Shown: piece after piece, positions 43,344 to 53,313 of the stretch
Numbering within the stretch: the stretch's first letter is position 1
Layout of the letters: each line of letters opens with the position of its first letter
Assembly: GCA_019358985.1 (NCBI GenBank)
Contig: JAHHIJ010000019.1
Span: 44,130 to 108,129 of the forward strand
Origin: Tolypothrix brevis GSE-NOS-MK-07-07A
GTDB lineage: Bacteria > Cyanobacteriota > Cyanobacteriia > Cyanobacteriales > Nostocaceae
Reading direction: 5' to 3'
Length of the DNA: 64,000 nt
Program-made: the position numbers and the translations under genes
The notes under the pieces: generated by a model
The model's database searches: none
Told to the model about the DNA's origin: nothing
Seen by the model: only the letters and a program-made list of their open reading frames with translations

Positions 43344-44453
43344 ATGGGAGTGCCACAATTAAGAAAGATAGGTTTGACTGCAATGACACCTTCACCTACA
43401 TATACCCGACAACCTTGGTCTGAATCTTATAGTGAAATAATTGACGTTCGTTCAAAGAGCGAATTTGCCGAAGACCACATCCCCAAAGCCATCAATTTAC
43501 CAGTGCTGAATGATGACGAACGCGCTGAAGTGGGAACGATATATAAACAAATCAACCCCTTCACATCTCGGAAAATTGGGGCTGCTTTAGTATCAAAAAA
43601 CATCTCCCAGCATCTAACAGAATACTTTGCTACAAAAGATAAAAACTACCGTCCTCTAGTCTACTGCTGGCGCGGTGGACAGCGTTCTGCTAGCATGGCT
43701 TCAGTGCTATCGCAAATTGGTTGGCGAGTCACATTACTCGAAGGTGGTTACAAAACTTATCGCGCTTATGTTCGCCAACAAATCGAAGATTTGCCACAAA
43801 AATTTACTTATCAAGTCCTGTGCGGTCTTACTGGTAGTGCTAAAACCCATATCTTACACCAGATGCGCTTAACTCGTAGCGCTCAAGTTTTAGATTTAGA
43901 AGCTTTAGCAAACCATCGTGGTTCTCTGCTGGGGGAACAATGGCAAGGAAAAGTTTCGTCTCAACCTTCACAAAAATACTTTGAATCCTTGCTACTGCAA
44001 CATTTACAAAACTTCAATCCGCATCAACCAGTGTGGCTAGAATCAGAGAGCCAAAAAATTGGCAATATTTATTTACCCCAATTTTTATGGGAAAAAATAA
44101 AACAGGCTAACTGTGTAGAAATTCAAATACCCATAGCTGCTAGAGTGAAGTTTCTTTTAGAAAAATATCCGCATTTAGTAGATCGTGCCGATATTTTAAA
44201 ATGGAAGCTGGAAAAGTGTAAATCTCGTTATGGTTGGGACAAATTATGTCACTGGCATCAATTAATTGATGCAGGAAATTGGGAATCATTTGTGCAAGAT
44301 ATTTTGCAATACCATTATGACCCCACCTATAGACAGTCAAAAAAACGGAACTTTACCAAAGCTGCTCGCGTGCTATCTATACCAAATTTATCTGATAGCA
44401 GTATTGATACTTTATTGGATTCTTTGTTGCCTAATTCCCTAGCATTAACCTGA
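43344..44453 (+). CDS. mnmH: tRNA 2-selenouridine synthase (MnmH)
   Basis: The 369-aa enzyme converts 2-thiouridine at tRNA wobble position 34 to 2-selenouridine through a geranylated intermediate. The N-terminal rhodanese domain (about 28-140) includes EIIDVRSKSEFAEDHIP and the catalytic Cys108 in YCWRGGQRSASM. It is followed by a P-loop domain with GLTGSAKT (161-168). Length and domain order match the family. ATG 43344 is used; a second ATG at 43383 would also preserve the rhodanese domain. No selD is in the window. Confidence 0.93.
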   Translation: MGVPQLRKIGLTAMTPSPTYTRQPWSESYSEIIDVRSKSEFAEDHIPKAINLPVLNDDERAEVGTIYKQINPFTSRKIGAALVSKNISQHLTEYFATKDKNYRPLVYCWRGGQRSASMASVLSQIGWRVTLLEGGYKTYRAYVRQQIEDLPQKFTYQVLCGLTGSAKTHILHQMRLTRSAQVLDLEALANHRGSLLGEQWQGKVSSQPSQKYFESLLLQHLQNFNPHQPVWLESESQKIGNIYLPQFLWEKIKQANCVEIQIPIAARVKFLLEKYPHLVDRADILKWKLEKCKSRYGWDKLCHWHQLIDAGNWESFVQDILQYHYDPTYRQSKKRNFTKAARVLSIPNLSDSSIDTLLDSLLPNSLALT

Positions 44454-44623
44454 AAATTACAGCAGATTGCGTTGTTCTTAAATACACGTAGAGACCTAGC
44501 AATGCTACGTCTGTGAGCCGGTTTTGGGTTTTATGCATGTACCTCATTAACCTGAAATTATATTACCCCTTTCTCAACTACGGAGAGGGGTAGGGGTAAA
44601 ATTGTTTGCATCTGTGCGTCTTC

Positions 44624-45484
44624 TTATTTCTGCTTTTGTTGCGAAGACATAGTAGCATTATTTGTCGAAGTAGCAGTTGTAATATTAATCATTGGTAATT
44701 TCCCATCACCAGTCATCACCATCGGAAACTTACCATCCCATTTTTCTATCGCTTGCTTCTGTAAAAACGCTGGGGTTAAAGTTTTTTCTTGTAATTTTTG
44801 CGCTTCGGCTTCACCTTTAGCGCGGTTGATGTTTGCTTGAGCTTCTTGTGCTGCTTTATCAGCATTAAATTCTGCTTGTCTTGCTTGTTGTTCTGCTATT
44901 TGTCTGGCTTCTACAGCTTTACTAAACTCTTCAGGGAAAGCGAAATTTACTATAGATACGTCATCGACAATTACACCATAAGGTGCTAAACGATTTTTAA
45001 GCTGTGTATCAAGTTGTGCTTTGATTTCTGCCCTTTCGGTAATAAGTTCTTCTGTAGTTTTTTGAGAAATTACTGCTTTCAAAACTTCGGAAACAGCAGG
45101 AGAGATTATTGTTGTAATGATTTGCTGCTCATCTCCAATTTTTTGATAAACTTTATTTACTCGCATCGGATCAATGTTCCAGTTAAGAGCGATTTCTGCC
45201 GTCATTTTTTGGAGGTCTTTGGAAGTAGCATCAGCTTTAAAACTAGTATTTTGAATACGAATGCTGATGTTTTTAACTGATGTGAAAATTGGTGTAATCG
45301 GATGGATACCTTCATCAAAAACTCTATCTTGAACTTTGCCAAATTGCATGACAACTCCTCGTTCACCTGCATTTACGATACTAAAGGGACGAAAAATAAT
45401 TGCTAAAACTAATAAACCTATTCCGCCGACAAGGTACAATGCGTGATGATGGTTATTAGTATTATTGTTTCTTAAGTTTTCCAT
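44624..45484 (-). CDS. Prohibitin family (SPFH/Band 7) protein
   Basis: The 286-aa protein has one N-terminal membrane segment (LYLVGGIGLLVLAIIFRPF) and an SPFH/prohibitin domain (about 35-200; GERGVVMQFGKVQDRVFDEGIH and ITERAEIKAQLDTQLKNRLAPYGV). A coiled coil follows, with repeated Ala, Gln and Glu (QIAEQQARQAEFNADKAAQ). Prohibitin-like proteins form ring scaffolds at the inner or thylakoid membrane and modulate FtsH proteases. It seems monocistronic. Confidence 0.92.
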   Translation of the reverse strand: MENLRNNNTNNHHHALYLVGGIGLLVLAIIFRPFSIVNAGERGVVMQFGKVQDRVFDEGIHPITPIFTSVKNISIRIQNTSFKADATSKDLQKMTAEIALNWNIDPMRVNKVYQKIGDEQQIITTIISPAVSEVLKAVISQKTTEELITERAEIKAQLDTQLKNRLAPYGVIVDDVSIVNFAFPEEFSKAVEARQIAEQQARQAEFNADKAAQEAQANINRAKGEAEAQKLQEKTLTPAFLQKQAIEKWDGKFPMVMTGDGKLPMINITTATSTNNATMSSQQKQK

Positions 45485-45619
45485 ATTTTCTCTGCTAAAT
45501 TGAGTGATTAGTTTTGCTTTAGTGTCAGACTAAAAATATTTTTCCATCAGCAACATCAGTAAAAACACTCTTGTGAGTAACGATTTCGGAAAAAATTTTC
45601 AACTCAAACTTATTTAAAC

Positions 45620-46285
45620 ATGAAAATTCATCAACGTCATAGTTGGCAACTAACACTCAATGAAGCGATCGCTATTCAAGAAGAACTCCAAGTTGAGGTA
45701 ATTACCGAAGATAAATTTAAAGAACCAGTTCAGTATGTTGCTGGGGTAGACACGGGTTTTGAAGCAAATGGGACGATTAGTCGTGCAGCAGTAGCGGTAC
45801 TGAGTTTTCCTGATTTGCTTCTTGTCGAAACAAGTTTAGCGTATCGTCCGACTACATTTCCTTACATTCCCGGTTTCCTCTCATTTCGGGAAATTCCCGC
45901 TGTACTCGACGCTTTAGAAAAGATTACTACAATACCAGACATTATTCTCTGCGATGGTCAAGGAATCGCCCATCCTCGCAGATTTGGCATCGCTTGTCAT
46001 TTGGGTGTACTTGTGGATATACCGACAATTGGTGTAGCCAAATCCTTGTTTGTTGGGAAGCATGAAATATTACCAGAAACCAAAGGCAGTTGGCAACCAC
46101 TTATACATAAGGGTGAAACCATTGGTGCCGTTTTGCGATCGCGTACCAAAGTAAAACCACTATATATCTCCAGCGGTCATCGCGTCAGTCTACCAACGGC
46201 TATTGACTACGTATTGCGCTGCACGCCAAAATATCGACTACCAGAAACTACTCGTATTGCTGATAAATTAGCTTCTAATAGATAA
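45620..46285 (+). CDS. nfi: Endonuclease V (deoxyinosine 3'-endonuclease)
   Basis: The 221-aa enzyme cleaves DNA (or RNA) one base 3' to inosine. Its motifs are VAGVDTGF with Asp44, PYIPGFLSFREIPAVLDAL with the Glu, and IILCDGQGIAHPRRFGIACH with the second Asp; GVAKSLFVG follows. Length matches the family. ATG 45620 begins MKIHQRHSW. It is divergent from the prohibitin gene (135-bp spacer). All metal-binding residues look intact. Confidence 0.93.
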   Translation: MKIHQRHSWQLTLNEAIAIQEELQVEVITEDKFKEPVQYVAGVDTGFEANGTISRAAVAVLSFPDLLLVETSLAYRPTTFPYIPGFLSFREIPAVLDALEKITTIPDIILCDGQGIAHPRRFGIACHLGVLVDIPTIGVAKSLFVGKHEILPETKGSWQPLIHKGETIGAVLRSRTKVKPLYISSGHRVSLPTAIDYVLRCTPKYRLPETTRIADKLASNR

Positions 46286-46719
46286 AGCGATCGCTATCTT
46301 CCTAATTCCGAAATAAATCAAAAATCGGATTTTTTGCAACAAACTAGACAATATTCGGATTTTTTTGTTATAAAATCAATGAATATAAAGAAAGCTTCAT
46401 ACAATCCGGATCGCAGAACCGAGAGCAAAAGCCGTTTATTTTCAACTTGGCTGAATAGTCTCTGTGCCTTACCCTTTCTCAGTTACAGTCTTAAATAAAT
46501 TAACTAAAAGTTCCTAATTTTTCCCCTGAGATTTGCAATTACAAAAATTTAAAAAAATATACAATTATAAAGATTTAATTATATAGCTTTTGTGCATGTC
46601 CTTTTGTCGCCTGTATATGAGTATTATTTTTGCTCAATGGCTCAAATGGATTTTGAAAGCGTCTTTTTCGTAGATGCTGCTAGAACCACCACATAAACCT
46701 GTACACGGAAATTTGGCTA
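46286..46719. other. AT-rich intergenic region upstream of the glucosidase
   Basis: About 430 bp, strongly AT-rich, with repeated CGGATTTTTT motifs (near 46327 and 46355). It probably contains the terminator of nfi and the promoter of the next gene. No gene or palindromic element was recognised. Confidence 0.45.
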
Positions 46720-48999
46720 ATGACAACGGATAAGCTGACCTTCGCTGATAAAATTTCCCTAGACGGAAAAAGTTTTGTACACGCAGAACAAATACCTATC
46801 CCAGAATGGCCCTGTGTGGTGACAGAAAGACCACAACTGACACTTACTGTTAAAGATGATGATTTATTTTTCGTAACTGACACTATCGGCAATATATCTG
46901 GTTGTTCGCTCAACGATAGCAACCCCAGTATGGGACTGTTTTGCTCTGACACGAGATTTATTAGTCGTTTGGAGTTGCAGATTGAAGGGCGATCGCCTGT
47001 TCTCCTCAGCAGTACTGCCGACAAGGGATTTTCACTCTCAGTTTTGTGTACAAATCCCAGAATTGACGATCGCCTAAATGCCGACAGCGTAGGGATTCGT
47101 CGCGAACTTGTCCTCAACGGCGCACTATTTGAAGAAATAGAAGTGGCAAACTATAGCACAACTACCGTCACCTTTGAACTCACTATCAGCTTTGATGCGG
47201 ATTTTGTCGATTTATTTGAAGTGCGGGGCTATGACAGACAGAAACGCGGTAAACTTTTACGCCTACTAGACCCAAAAATTGAGGAAGCAATACTAACAGG
47301 TGATGGCGTCTCGTCCATACAGACAACAGCGACACCAGAAGTTTTGACACTTGCCTATCAAGGTCTAGATGGCTCAATCATGGAATCGCGTATTCAATTC
47401 CAGCATCGAATCCCCGATTTTTTCAAAGGTTACACAGCAGTTTGGCGGATGGAATTGGCTTCCCACGAAACCGAAAAACTCGGTTATCGGGTGAATATGT
47501 TAACAAACAACAAATCTAGCTCTACTGTTAGTGCCCCTGCCACCTTAGGACAAGCAAAAGCCGCTGAGGTGATGGAAGAACAGCACTGGGGACAACAAAT
47601 TACCCGAATTCGCTCAGATAAAAGCTTGTTTAATCGAGTCATTGAACGAGCGGAACAAGATATGTATTTGTTGCGGCAGTCTTTTGGCAAGCATAAAATT
47701 GTTTCCGCCGGTGTCCCGTGGTTTTCTTCACTATTTGGGCGGGATTCGCTGATTACAGCTTACCAAAGCTTAATGTTAAATCCGCAAATCGCCAAAGAAA
47801 CTCTTTTTCTTTTAGCCGCATATCAAGGTAAAAGTGAAGATGATTGGCGCGAAGAGGAACCGGGTAAGATTTTACACGAGTTGCGATTGGGAGAAATGGC
47901 GCGTTGTCAAGAAATTCCCCACACACCCTACTACGGTACTGTTGATGCTACTCCCCTGTGGCTGATGTTGTATGCTGAATACTACACTTGGACTCACGAT
48001 CAAGAAACTTTAGAGCAACTTTGGTCACACGCTCTAGCAGCAATGGAGTGGATCGATCGCAATACTAAACAAACTAGTTACTTGAGCTACTATTGCAAAT
48101 CTAAACGCGGTCTTGCTAACCAAGGCTGGAAAGATTCTGGTGATTGTATTGTAGACCGCAAGGGAGAATTAGCAAGCGGACCAATTGCCCTTTGTGAAGT
48201 CCAAGCTTATGTCTATGCTGCGAAAATGCGTCTAGCAGAAATTGCCAGGATGAAAAAGCGGCTTGATTTGGCTGATCGCTGGCAAGAAGAGGCAAAAAAC
48301 CTGAAGGTTCGTTTCAATCGAGATTTCTGGATGGAAGACCAGGATTTCTGCGCTCTTGCTTTGGATGGAGAGGGTAAGCATGTAGACAGCATTACCTCAA
48401 ATCCCGGTCATTGTCTGCTTTTAGGAATTTTCACCCCAGAAAAAGCTTACAGTGTGGCAGAGCGGTTGCGGGCACCGGATATGTTTAATGGTTGGGGCAT
48501 TCGCACTCTAAGTAGTTTGTCACCAGCTTACAATCCGATGGGCTATCATATCGGTTCAGTTTGGCCCCACGACAATGCGCTCATTGCAATGGGTTTGCGA
48601 TCGCTCGGTTTAATCGATCAAGCTTTAGAATTGTACCAAGGCTTGATCGATATGACTAGTCAGCAGCCCTACCACCGTCCCCCAGAACTTTTATGCGGCT
48701 ATGAACGTAACGGTGATAACGCACCTGTGCAATATCCTGTCGCTTGTAGTCCTCAAGCTTGGGCTACTGGCAGTATTTTTCAATTACTCCAAATGATGGT
48801 CAACTTGGTGCCTGATGCTCAAAATAACTGCTTGCGAATAATTGACCCCGCTTTGCCAGAGTCGATTAATCGTTTGTCGTTCCACAATTTACGTGTTGGT
48901 GGTACCGTTCTTGATTTAGAATTTGAACGCTCTGGTAACACCACTGCTTGTCGTGTTGCCAAAAAACGCGGTAATCTCCGCGTAGTTATTGAAGCCTAA
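46720..48999 (+). CDS. Amylo-alpha-1,6-glucosidase (glycogen debranching-type)
   Basis: This 759-aa protein combines an N-terminal beta-rich domain (about 40-270, GDE N-terminal-like: FVTDTIGNISGC, FCSDTRFISRLEL and NYSTTTVTFELTISFDADF) with a C-terminal (alpha/alpha)6 catalytic domain (about 290-755). The latter includes GVPWFSSLFGRDSLITAYQS, NQGWKDSGDCIVDRKG and SVWPHDNALIAMGL. These motifs fit the amylo-alpha-1,6-glucosidase family, which debranches limit dextrins. Some cyanobacterial members may act on other oligosaccharides. The gene is monocistronic. Confidence 0.9.
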   Translation: MTTDKLTFADKISLDGKSFVHAEQIPIPEWPCVVTERPQLTLTVKDDDLFFVTDTIGNISGCSLNDSNPSMGLFCSDTRFISRLELQIEGRSPVLLSSTADKGFSLSVLCTNPRIDDRLNADSVGIRRELVLNGALFEEIEVANYSTTTVTFELTISFDADFVDLFEVRGYDRQKRGKLLRLLDPKIEEAILTGDGVSSIQTTATPEVLTLAYQGLDGSIMESRIQFQHRIPDFFKGYTAVWRMELASHETEKLGYRVNMLTNNKSSSTVSAPATLGQAKAAEVMEEQHWGQQITRIRSDKSLFNRVIERAEQDMYLLRQSFGKHKIVSAGVPWFSSLFGRDSLITAYQSLMLNPQIAKETLFLLAAYQGKSEDDWREEEPGKILHELRLGEMARCQEIPHTPYYGTVDATPLWLMLYAEYYTWTHDQETLEQLWSHALAAMEWIDRNTKQTSYLSYYCKSKRGLANQGWKDSGDCIVDRKGELASGPIALCEVQAYVYAAKMRLAEIARMKKRLDLADRWQEEAKNLKVRFNRDFWMEDQDFCALALDGEGKHVDSITSNPGHCLLLGIFTPEKAYSVAERLRAPDMFNGWGIRTLSSLSPAYNPMGYHIGSVWPHDNALIAMGLRSLGLIDQALELYQGLIDMTSQQPYHRPPELLCGYERNGDNAPVQYPVACSPQAWATGSIFQLLQMMVNLVPDAQNNCLRIIDPALPESINRLSFHNLRVGGTVLDLEFERSGNTTACRVAKKRGNLRVVIEA

Positions 49000-49191
49000 T
49001 TTAGTTAAAAATTATGAGTTATGAGTTAGTTGCAAACATTAACTCATAACTCATCAAAGCTGGAAACTCTTAACTTTCTAGGAAAAATGGAGGTAAATAA
49101 AACACCCGTAACAAGTATTTCAAAGGCTCACTGTACGGGTTTATTTATTTCCAACTTCAGACTTCAGACTTCAAACTTCAGCCTTTTTATA

Positions 49192-49509
49192 CTAGCCTTC
49201 CTCCTTCTCCCTCTTTTGTCCTGGGGAAGCTTCATAAAGAGCATCTAATTGCTGACGAGCATCTTCAACGTTGACTGAACGCATTACCAATAAAGGCTCT
49301 TTAATTAAATTTCCGGAACTGTCTAATAATTCTGGATGGGGTATAAATTGTTTTCTTGATGACATATATGCCGAGTTTCCCTGTGCCATTGATGACCTGG
49401 AATAAGTTCGATCTATGTCAAAACTGAACATCACCAGGTTGCGAATTAAGTTGGCAACGGCTATAAAAGCAAGGATGGTAAAAGCAAGAATGTAAAGTAA
49501 ATGTAACAT
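49192..49509 (-). CDS. DUF2973 domain-containing protein
   Basis: The 105-aa protein has an N-terminal membrane helix (LYILAFTILAFIAVANLI), followed by a short linker and a C-terminal segment (HPELLDSSGNLIKEPLLVMR). This matches the cyanobacterial DUF2973 pattern. Its neighbour upstream on the same strand is a DUF2605 protein. The two families commonly occur together, so they may work together; the function is unknown. Confidence 0.85.
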   Translation of the reverse strand: MLHLLYILAFTILAFIAVANLIRNLVMFSFDIDRTYSRSSMAQGNSAYMSSRKQFIPHPELLDSSGNLIKEPLLVMRSVNVEDARQQLDALYEASPGQKREKEEG

Positions 49510-49818
49510 CGGTTTTTCCTCCAGGTGCAGCGGTTTTAAAAATTTATACTGTCATTTTGGTTGGGTTTACCCCACCCTTACTCTATTGATTCGCTTTGCC
49601 CATACCGTGATGACTTGAAGCTAAAGCGAATATTCAACGCACAGAAAGTGCGCCTATGTTGATGTGAGACAATTTTTTGACTGTTAGTCAATGTTAAGTA
49701 GCATAAAATACAATATTTTCTTAATTCAAAGGATTTGAACGATTTTCTAGTATTTCTTCGACTTATATACCGTTTTGCTATTGCCAAGTAGTTTAGCAAA
49801 CTTCTCATCTAAAAAACA
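49510..49818. other. Intergenic spacer between DUF2973 and DUF2605 genes
   Basis: About 310 bp; the small frames here have no recognisable domain. No hairpin or repeat was recognised. Confidence 0.4.
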
Positions 49819-50136
49819 TTAAACTTCTCGATTTTGACGAAAGCGCATCCCCACTTGCCAACATTCTGTGACTAATTTATGCCAAGGCATTAAGGTTTCC
49901 ATCTCAATGCCGACTTGTCCGTCAGTTGCCGCAAACAGCATTTTCGTTGTGTTCACTTTGTCTTGAGCCTGTTTGACTCGCAATAGTAGGTCGGATTGCT
50001 CCTGGTGAGTCATAAATGAGAGTTGCTCTGTTTCCAGTAATTCACGCGATCGCGCAAACCAATACTGAAAATCTTCCAACAACGGCAGCAAAACCGTCTT
50101 CAGCAACTCTGGCTCTGGTAAGTTCGAGTCTCGCAT
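49819..50136 (-). CDS. DUF2605 domain-containing protein
   Basis: The 105-aa soluble, helical protein (LLKTVLLPLLEDFQYWFARS, then QSDLLLRVKQAQDKVNTTKM, then MPWHKLVTECWQVGM) matches the DUF2605 pattern. It lies upstream of the DUF2973 gene on the same strand, with a 309-bp spacer that is long for a simple operon. The function is unknown. Confidence 0.85.
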   Translation of the reverse strand: MRDSNLPEPELLKTVLLPLLEDFQYWFARSRELLETEQLSFMTHQEQSDLLLRVKQAQDKVNTTKMLFAATDGQVGIEMETLMPWHKLVTECWQVGMRFRQNREV

Positions 50137-50553
50137 AAATCAGAGGCATATTTCTAACTTGCTTACTAATATTAACGCTATTTACATTTCTTAACACTTT
50201 TCTTATTTCTGTCTGAGAACAGAAAGAGTTCTAATTTTGTAAGCAACGTTACATTTCTATTATATAAGCGATGCCAAAGGTTTGTACAGTCGCGATAGGT
50301 ATAGCTTTACTTGCAGCGTTAAGATAGATTCAGATGGAGAAAAAATTATTATATTCAAGGTTAATTATGATAAAGTATGATATTTTAGGAATATTTTGAT
50401 TTATGAAAACAGGTAATCATACAGCCAGTTAAAAAAATTATCTTTCATGCCTTGCAGAGATAAGCAAAAAGCGCTTGTTTGAAAGATATATTTGATACTG
50501 CTAACTAAATCTATAAGTATAGAAAGAGCGTTGGATAACTGTGGGATGAATCG

Positions 50554-50791
50554 TAAAGACGTTTCGCCGGTAAAGACGTTTCGCCGGTAAAGACGTTCCG
50601 CCGGTAAAGACGTTTCGCCGGTAAAGACGTTCCGCCGGTAAAGACGTTCCGCCGGTAAAGACGTTCCGCTGGTAAAGACGTTCCGCTGGTAAAGACGTTC
50701 CGCCGGTAAAGACGTTCCGCCGGTAAAGACGTTCCGCCGGTAAAGACGTTCCGCCGGTAAAGACGTTCCGCCGGTAAAGACGTTCCGCCGG
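50554..50791. repeat. Minisatellite: 14 tandem copies of a 17-bp unit
   Basis: The unit is TAAAGACGTTCCGCCGG, with TTCGCCGG or CCGCTGG variants, and exactly 14 units span 238 bp. The array runs into GAACGTCTCTACA, showing that it grew from one arm of the GTAGAGACGTTCC palindrome. It lies in the 877-bp spacer between the divergent DUF2605 and thrS genes. There are no spacers, so this is not a CRISPR array. The rest of the spacer is AT-rich. Confidence 0.93.
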
Positions 50792-51013
50792 AACGTCTCT
50801 ACAATGCGTTAAATTTATCGATAATACATTGTAAAAACATTCCCTAATGCAACGCTATAAAAAGAATTTATATTACAGTTAATGTGCAAGTATTGCAGTG
50901 CGGCAAAGTAACTAATCGCTTCTTATAGATACAGTGTAAGAAATGTATTTCTTAAACCCGCGCATGGAATCATAGAAGATAAAGTAATTACTAAGCCAAT
51001 AATTCAACAGCCA

Positions 51014-52846
51014 ATGCCGCCACAATCATCTGATAATCAAGCAGAACAACCTGAAAAAATGTACTTACCGCGTAGCAGCGAATCGGAAAATTTGCGAAAA
51101 ATCCGCCACACAGCCTCTCATGTGATGGCAATGGCTGTACAAAAGCTGTTTCCCAAAGCGCAAGTTACAATTGGTCCGTGGATTGAAAACGGCTTCTATT
51201 ACGATTTTGACAGCCCCGAACCATTTACCGACAAAGATTTGAAAGCCATCCAGAAAGAGATGGTGAAAATTATCAATCGCAAAATTCCCCTAATTCGGGA
51301 AGAAGTTAGCCGCGAAGAAGCTGAATCCCGAATTCGGAAAATTAACGAACCTTACAAATTAGAAATACTCCAAGATATTAAATCTGAACCAATCACAATT
51401 TACCACCTGGGCAATGAATGGTGGGATTTGTGCGCGGGACCTCATGTGGAAAACACTGCCGATTTAAACCCCAAAGCGATAGAATTAGAAAGCGTTGCCG
51501 GCGCTTATTGGCGTGGAGATGAAACCAAAGCGCAATTACAACGCATTTACGCCACCGCTTGGGAAACTCCCGAACAACTTGCCGAATACAAGCGACGCAA
51601 AGAAGAAGCGCAACGTCGAGATCATCGGAAATTGGGTAAAGAACTGGGATTATTTGTATTTTCCGATTTAGTCGGACCCGGTTTACCTTTGTGGACACCC
51701 AAAGGAACTATTTTAAGGACTCTTCTACAAGACTTTTTGCAGCAGGAACAGCTAAAACGCGGTTATTTGCCTGTAGTCACGCCCCACATCGGTAGAGTAG
51801 ACTTATTTAAAGTATCCGGACACTGGCAGAAGTATAAAGACGATTTGTTCCCGATGATGGCGGAGGATGAGAAAGCAGCAGCAGATGAGCAAGGTTTTGT
51901 TCTCAAAGCGATGAATTGTCCTTTCCACATTCAAATATATAAAAGTGAGTTGCACTCCTACCGGGAATTACCGATACGCTTTGCGGAATTTGGCACAGTT
52001 TACCGCTACGAACAATCTGGAGAATTAGGCGGTTTAACTAGAGTGCGCGGCTTTACTCAGGATGATGCTCATTTGTTTGTCACACCAGAGCAACTAGACA
52101 GTGAATTCCTCAACGTGGTGGATTTGATTCTGTCGGTGATTAAGAGTCTGAAATTAGATCAGAATTTTAAAGCGCGTCTCAGTTTCCGCGATCCAGCCTC
52201 AGATAAGTATATTGGTGATGATGAAGCTTGGAACAAAGCTGAAAGTGCGATTCGTCGTGCTGTGGAAACCTTGGGGATGGATCACTTTGAAGGCATTGGC
52301 GAAGCGGCGTTTTATGGTCCTAAACTAGATTTTATCGTCAAGGATGCTTTGGATCGAGAATGGCAGCTAGGAACGGTGCAGGTAGATTATAACTTGCCTG
52401 AACGCTTTGATTTAGAATATGTTGCCGAAGATGGTTCTCGCAAACGTCCAGTAATGATTCACCGTGCACCTTTTGGCTCTTTGGAACGGCTGATTGGTAT
52501 TTTGATTGAAGAATACGCGGGAGATTTCCCGTTGTGGTTGGCACCGCTGCAAGCCAGATTGTTGCCGGTGAGTGATGAGTTTCTACCTTTTGCTTCATTG
52601 GTAGCAGCCAAGATGCAAGCTTTGGGTATCCGTGCGGAAGTCGATGTGAGTGGCGATCGCTTGGGTAAACTCATTCGCAATGCAGAGAAGCAAAAAATAC
52701 CCGTAATGGCGGTAATTGGAGCAAAAGAAGTTGAAAGCAACAGCTTGAGTATTCGTACACGGACTTCAGGGGAGTTGGGAAGTATACCTGTTTTGGAGGT
52801 GATGGAGAAGATGAAGGAGGCGATCGCTAACTTCGATAACTTCTAA
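51014..52846 (+). CDS. thrS: Threonyl-tRNA synthetase
   Basis: The 610-aa class II synthetase charges tRNA-Thr. It begins with the editing (N2) domain (HTASHVMAMAVQKLFPKA) and lacks an N-terminal TGS domain, as many cyanobacterial ThrRS do. The catalytic core contains the zinc ligands in MNCPFH, DDAHLF and IHRAPFGS. The C-terminal anticodon-binding domain includes ARLLPVSDEFLPFASLVAAK and IPVMAVIGAKEVE. ATG 51014 begins MPPQSS. The gene is monocistronic and ends before a hairpin at 52880. Confidence 0.96.
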   Translation: MPPQSSDNQAEQPEKMYLPRSSESENLRKIRHTASHVMAMAVQKLFPKAQVTIGPWIENGFYYDFDSPEPFTDKDLKAIQKEMVKIINRKIPLIREEVSREEAESRIRKINEPYKLEILQDIKSEPITIYHLGNEWWDLCAGPHVENTADLNPKAIELESVAGAYWRGDETKAQLQRIYATAWETPEQLAEYKRRKEEAQRRDHRKLGKELGLFVFSDLVGPGLPLWTPKGTILRTLLQDFLQQEQLKRGYLPVVTPHIGRVDLFKVSGHWQKYKDDLFPMMAEDEKAAADEQGFVLKAMNCPFHIQIYKSELHSYRELPIRFAEFGTVYRYEQSGELGGLTRVRGFTQDDAHLFVTPEQLDSEFLNVVDLILSVIKSLKLDQNFKARLSFRDPASDKYIGDDEAWNKAESAIRRAVETLGMDHFEGIGEAAFYGPKLDFIVKDALDREWQLGTVQVDYNLPERFDLEYVAEDGSRKRPVMIHRAPFGSLERLIGILIEEYAGDFPLWLAPLQARLLPVSDEFLPFASLVAAKMQALGIRAEVDVSGDRLGKLIRNAEKQKIPVMAVIGAKEVESNSLSIRTRTSGELGSIPVLEVMEKMKEAIANFDNF

Positions 52847-52879
52847 GTATACTTTTGATAAGCGACAACGCATTGATAG

Positions 52880-52922
52880 AAGCCTATCCAGACGCACCTG
52901 TCAGCAGTTCCTGGATAGGCTT
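52880..52922. terminator. Bidirectional terminator hairpin after thrS
   Basis: The 12-bp stem AAGCCTATCCAG (52880-52891) / CTGGATAGGCTT (52911-52922) is perfect with a 19-nt loop. It lies between thrS (+) and the small convergent gene ending at 52940. Confidence 0.8.
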
Positions 52923-52939
52923 TCAATTGAAAGCGTGCC

Positions 52940-53179
52940 TCAGGATGCCCAGCATGTCTTTTCAGGGAACGATCCTTTTTTCCAGTGTTGTCGAACCTTT
53001 GTTGCTGCCATTTGGTAAAATGCCTGCGAGTTATTAACAGGTATTTCTTGAAGTTGCTCCACTTCTCCACTGGATTTATCTAGCCACAAAGATCCAAGAT
53101 GATCTTCGTGGGGACCAAAGCGATAAATAACGCTCTTCTCATCCTCCTTCTCTTTTAAAATCAATACATAAAAAGCCAT
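52940..53179 (-). CDS. Small conserved protein (79 aa), unknown
   Basis: The 79-aa soluble protein begins MAFYVLILKEKEDEKSVIYR and ends WKKGSFPEKTCWAS. It resembles a small bacterial family with a compact beta fold; the family name is not known to me. The Met at 53179 is chosen over the frame start at 53200 because the sequence from MAFYVL looks complete. A frame on the same strand (52843-53070) overlaps it and is a shadow. The gene converges on thrS. Confidence 0.68.
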   Translation of the reverse strand: MAFYVLILKEKEDEKSVIYRFGPHEDHLGSLWLDKSSGEVEQLQEIPVNNSQAFYQMAATKVRQHWKKGSFPEKTCWAS

Positions 53180-53313
53180 AAATACATTTGTCGTCTGCAA
53201 GTGTTTGATACTTCAATTTTAACTCATTGTTAAATCCCCTCGCTCCTAGCGAGACAGCTTATGCTGATGCCCAATGGTACAAGCAAGTGATGAATAAATA
53301 GTCACGCATATTA

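Noticed and set aside
49030..49248. 72-aa frame after the glucosidase gene
   Set aside because: It reads through repeated TTAACTCATAACTCAT-type spacer sequence and antisense of the DUF2973 gene; no domain.
50554..50791. Tandem repeats considered as a CRISPR array
   Set aside because: The units are directly adjacent at 17 bp with no unique spacers and no cas genes nearby.
52843..53070. 75-aa minus-strand frame overlapping the end of thrS and the small 79-aa gene
   Set aside because: It overlaps the better supported gene at 52940-53179 in another frame and has no conserved features.
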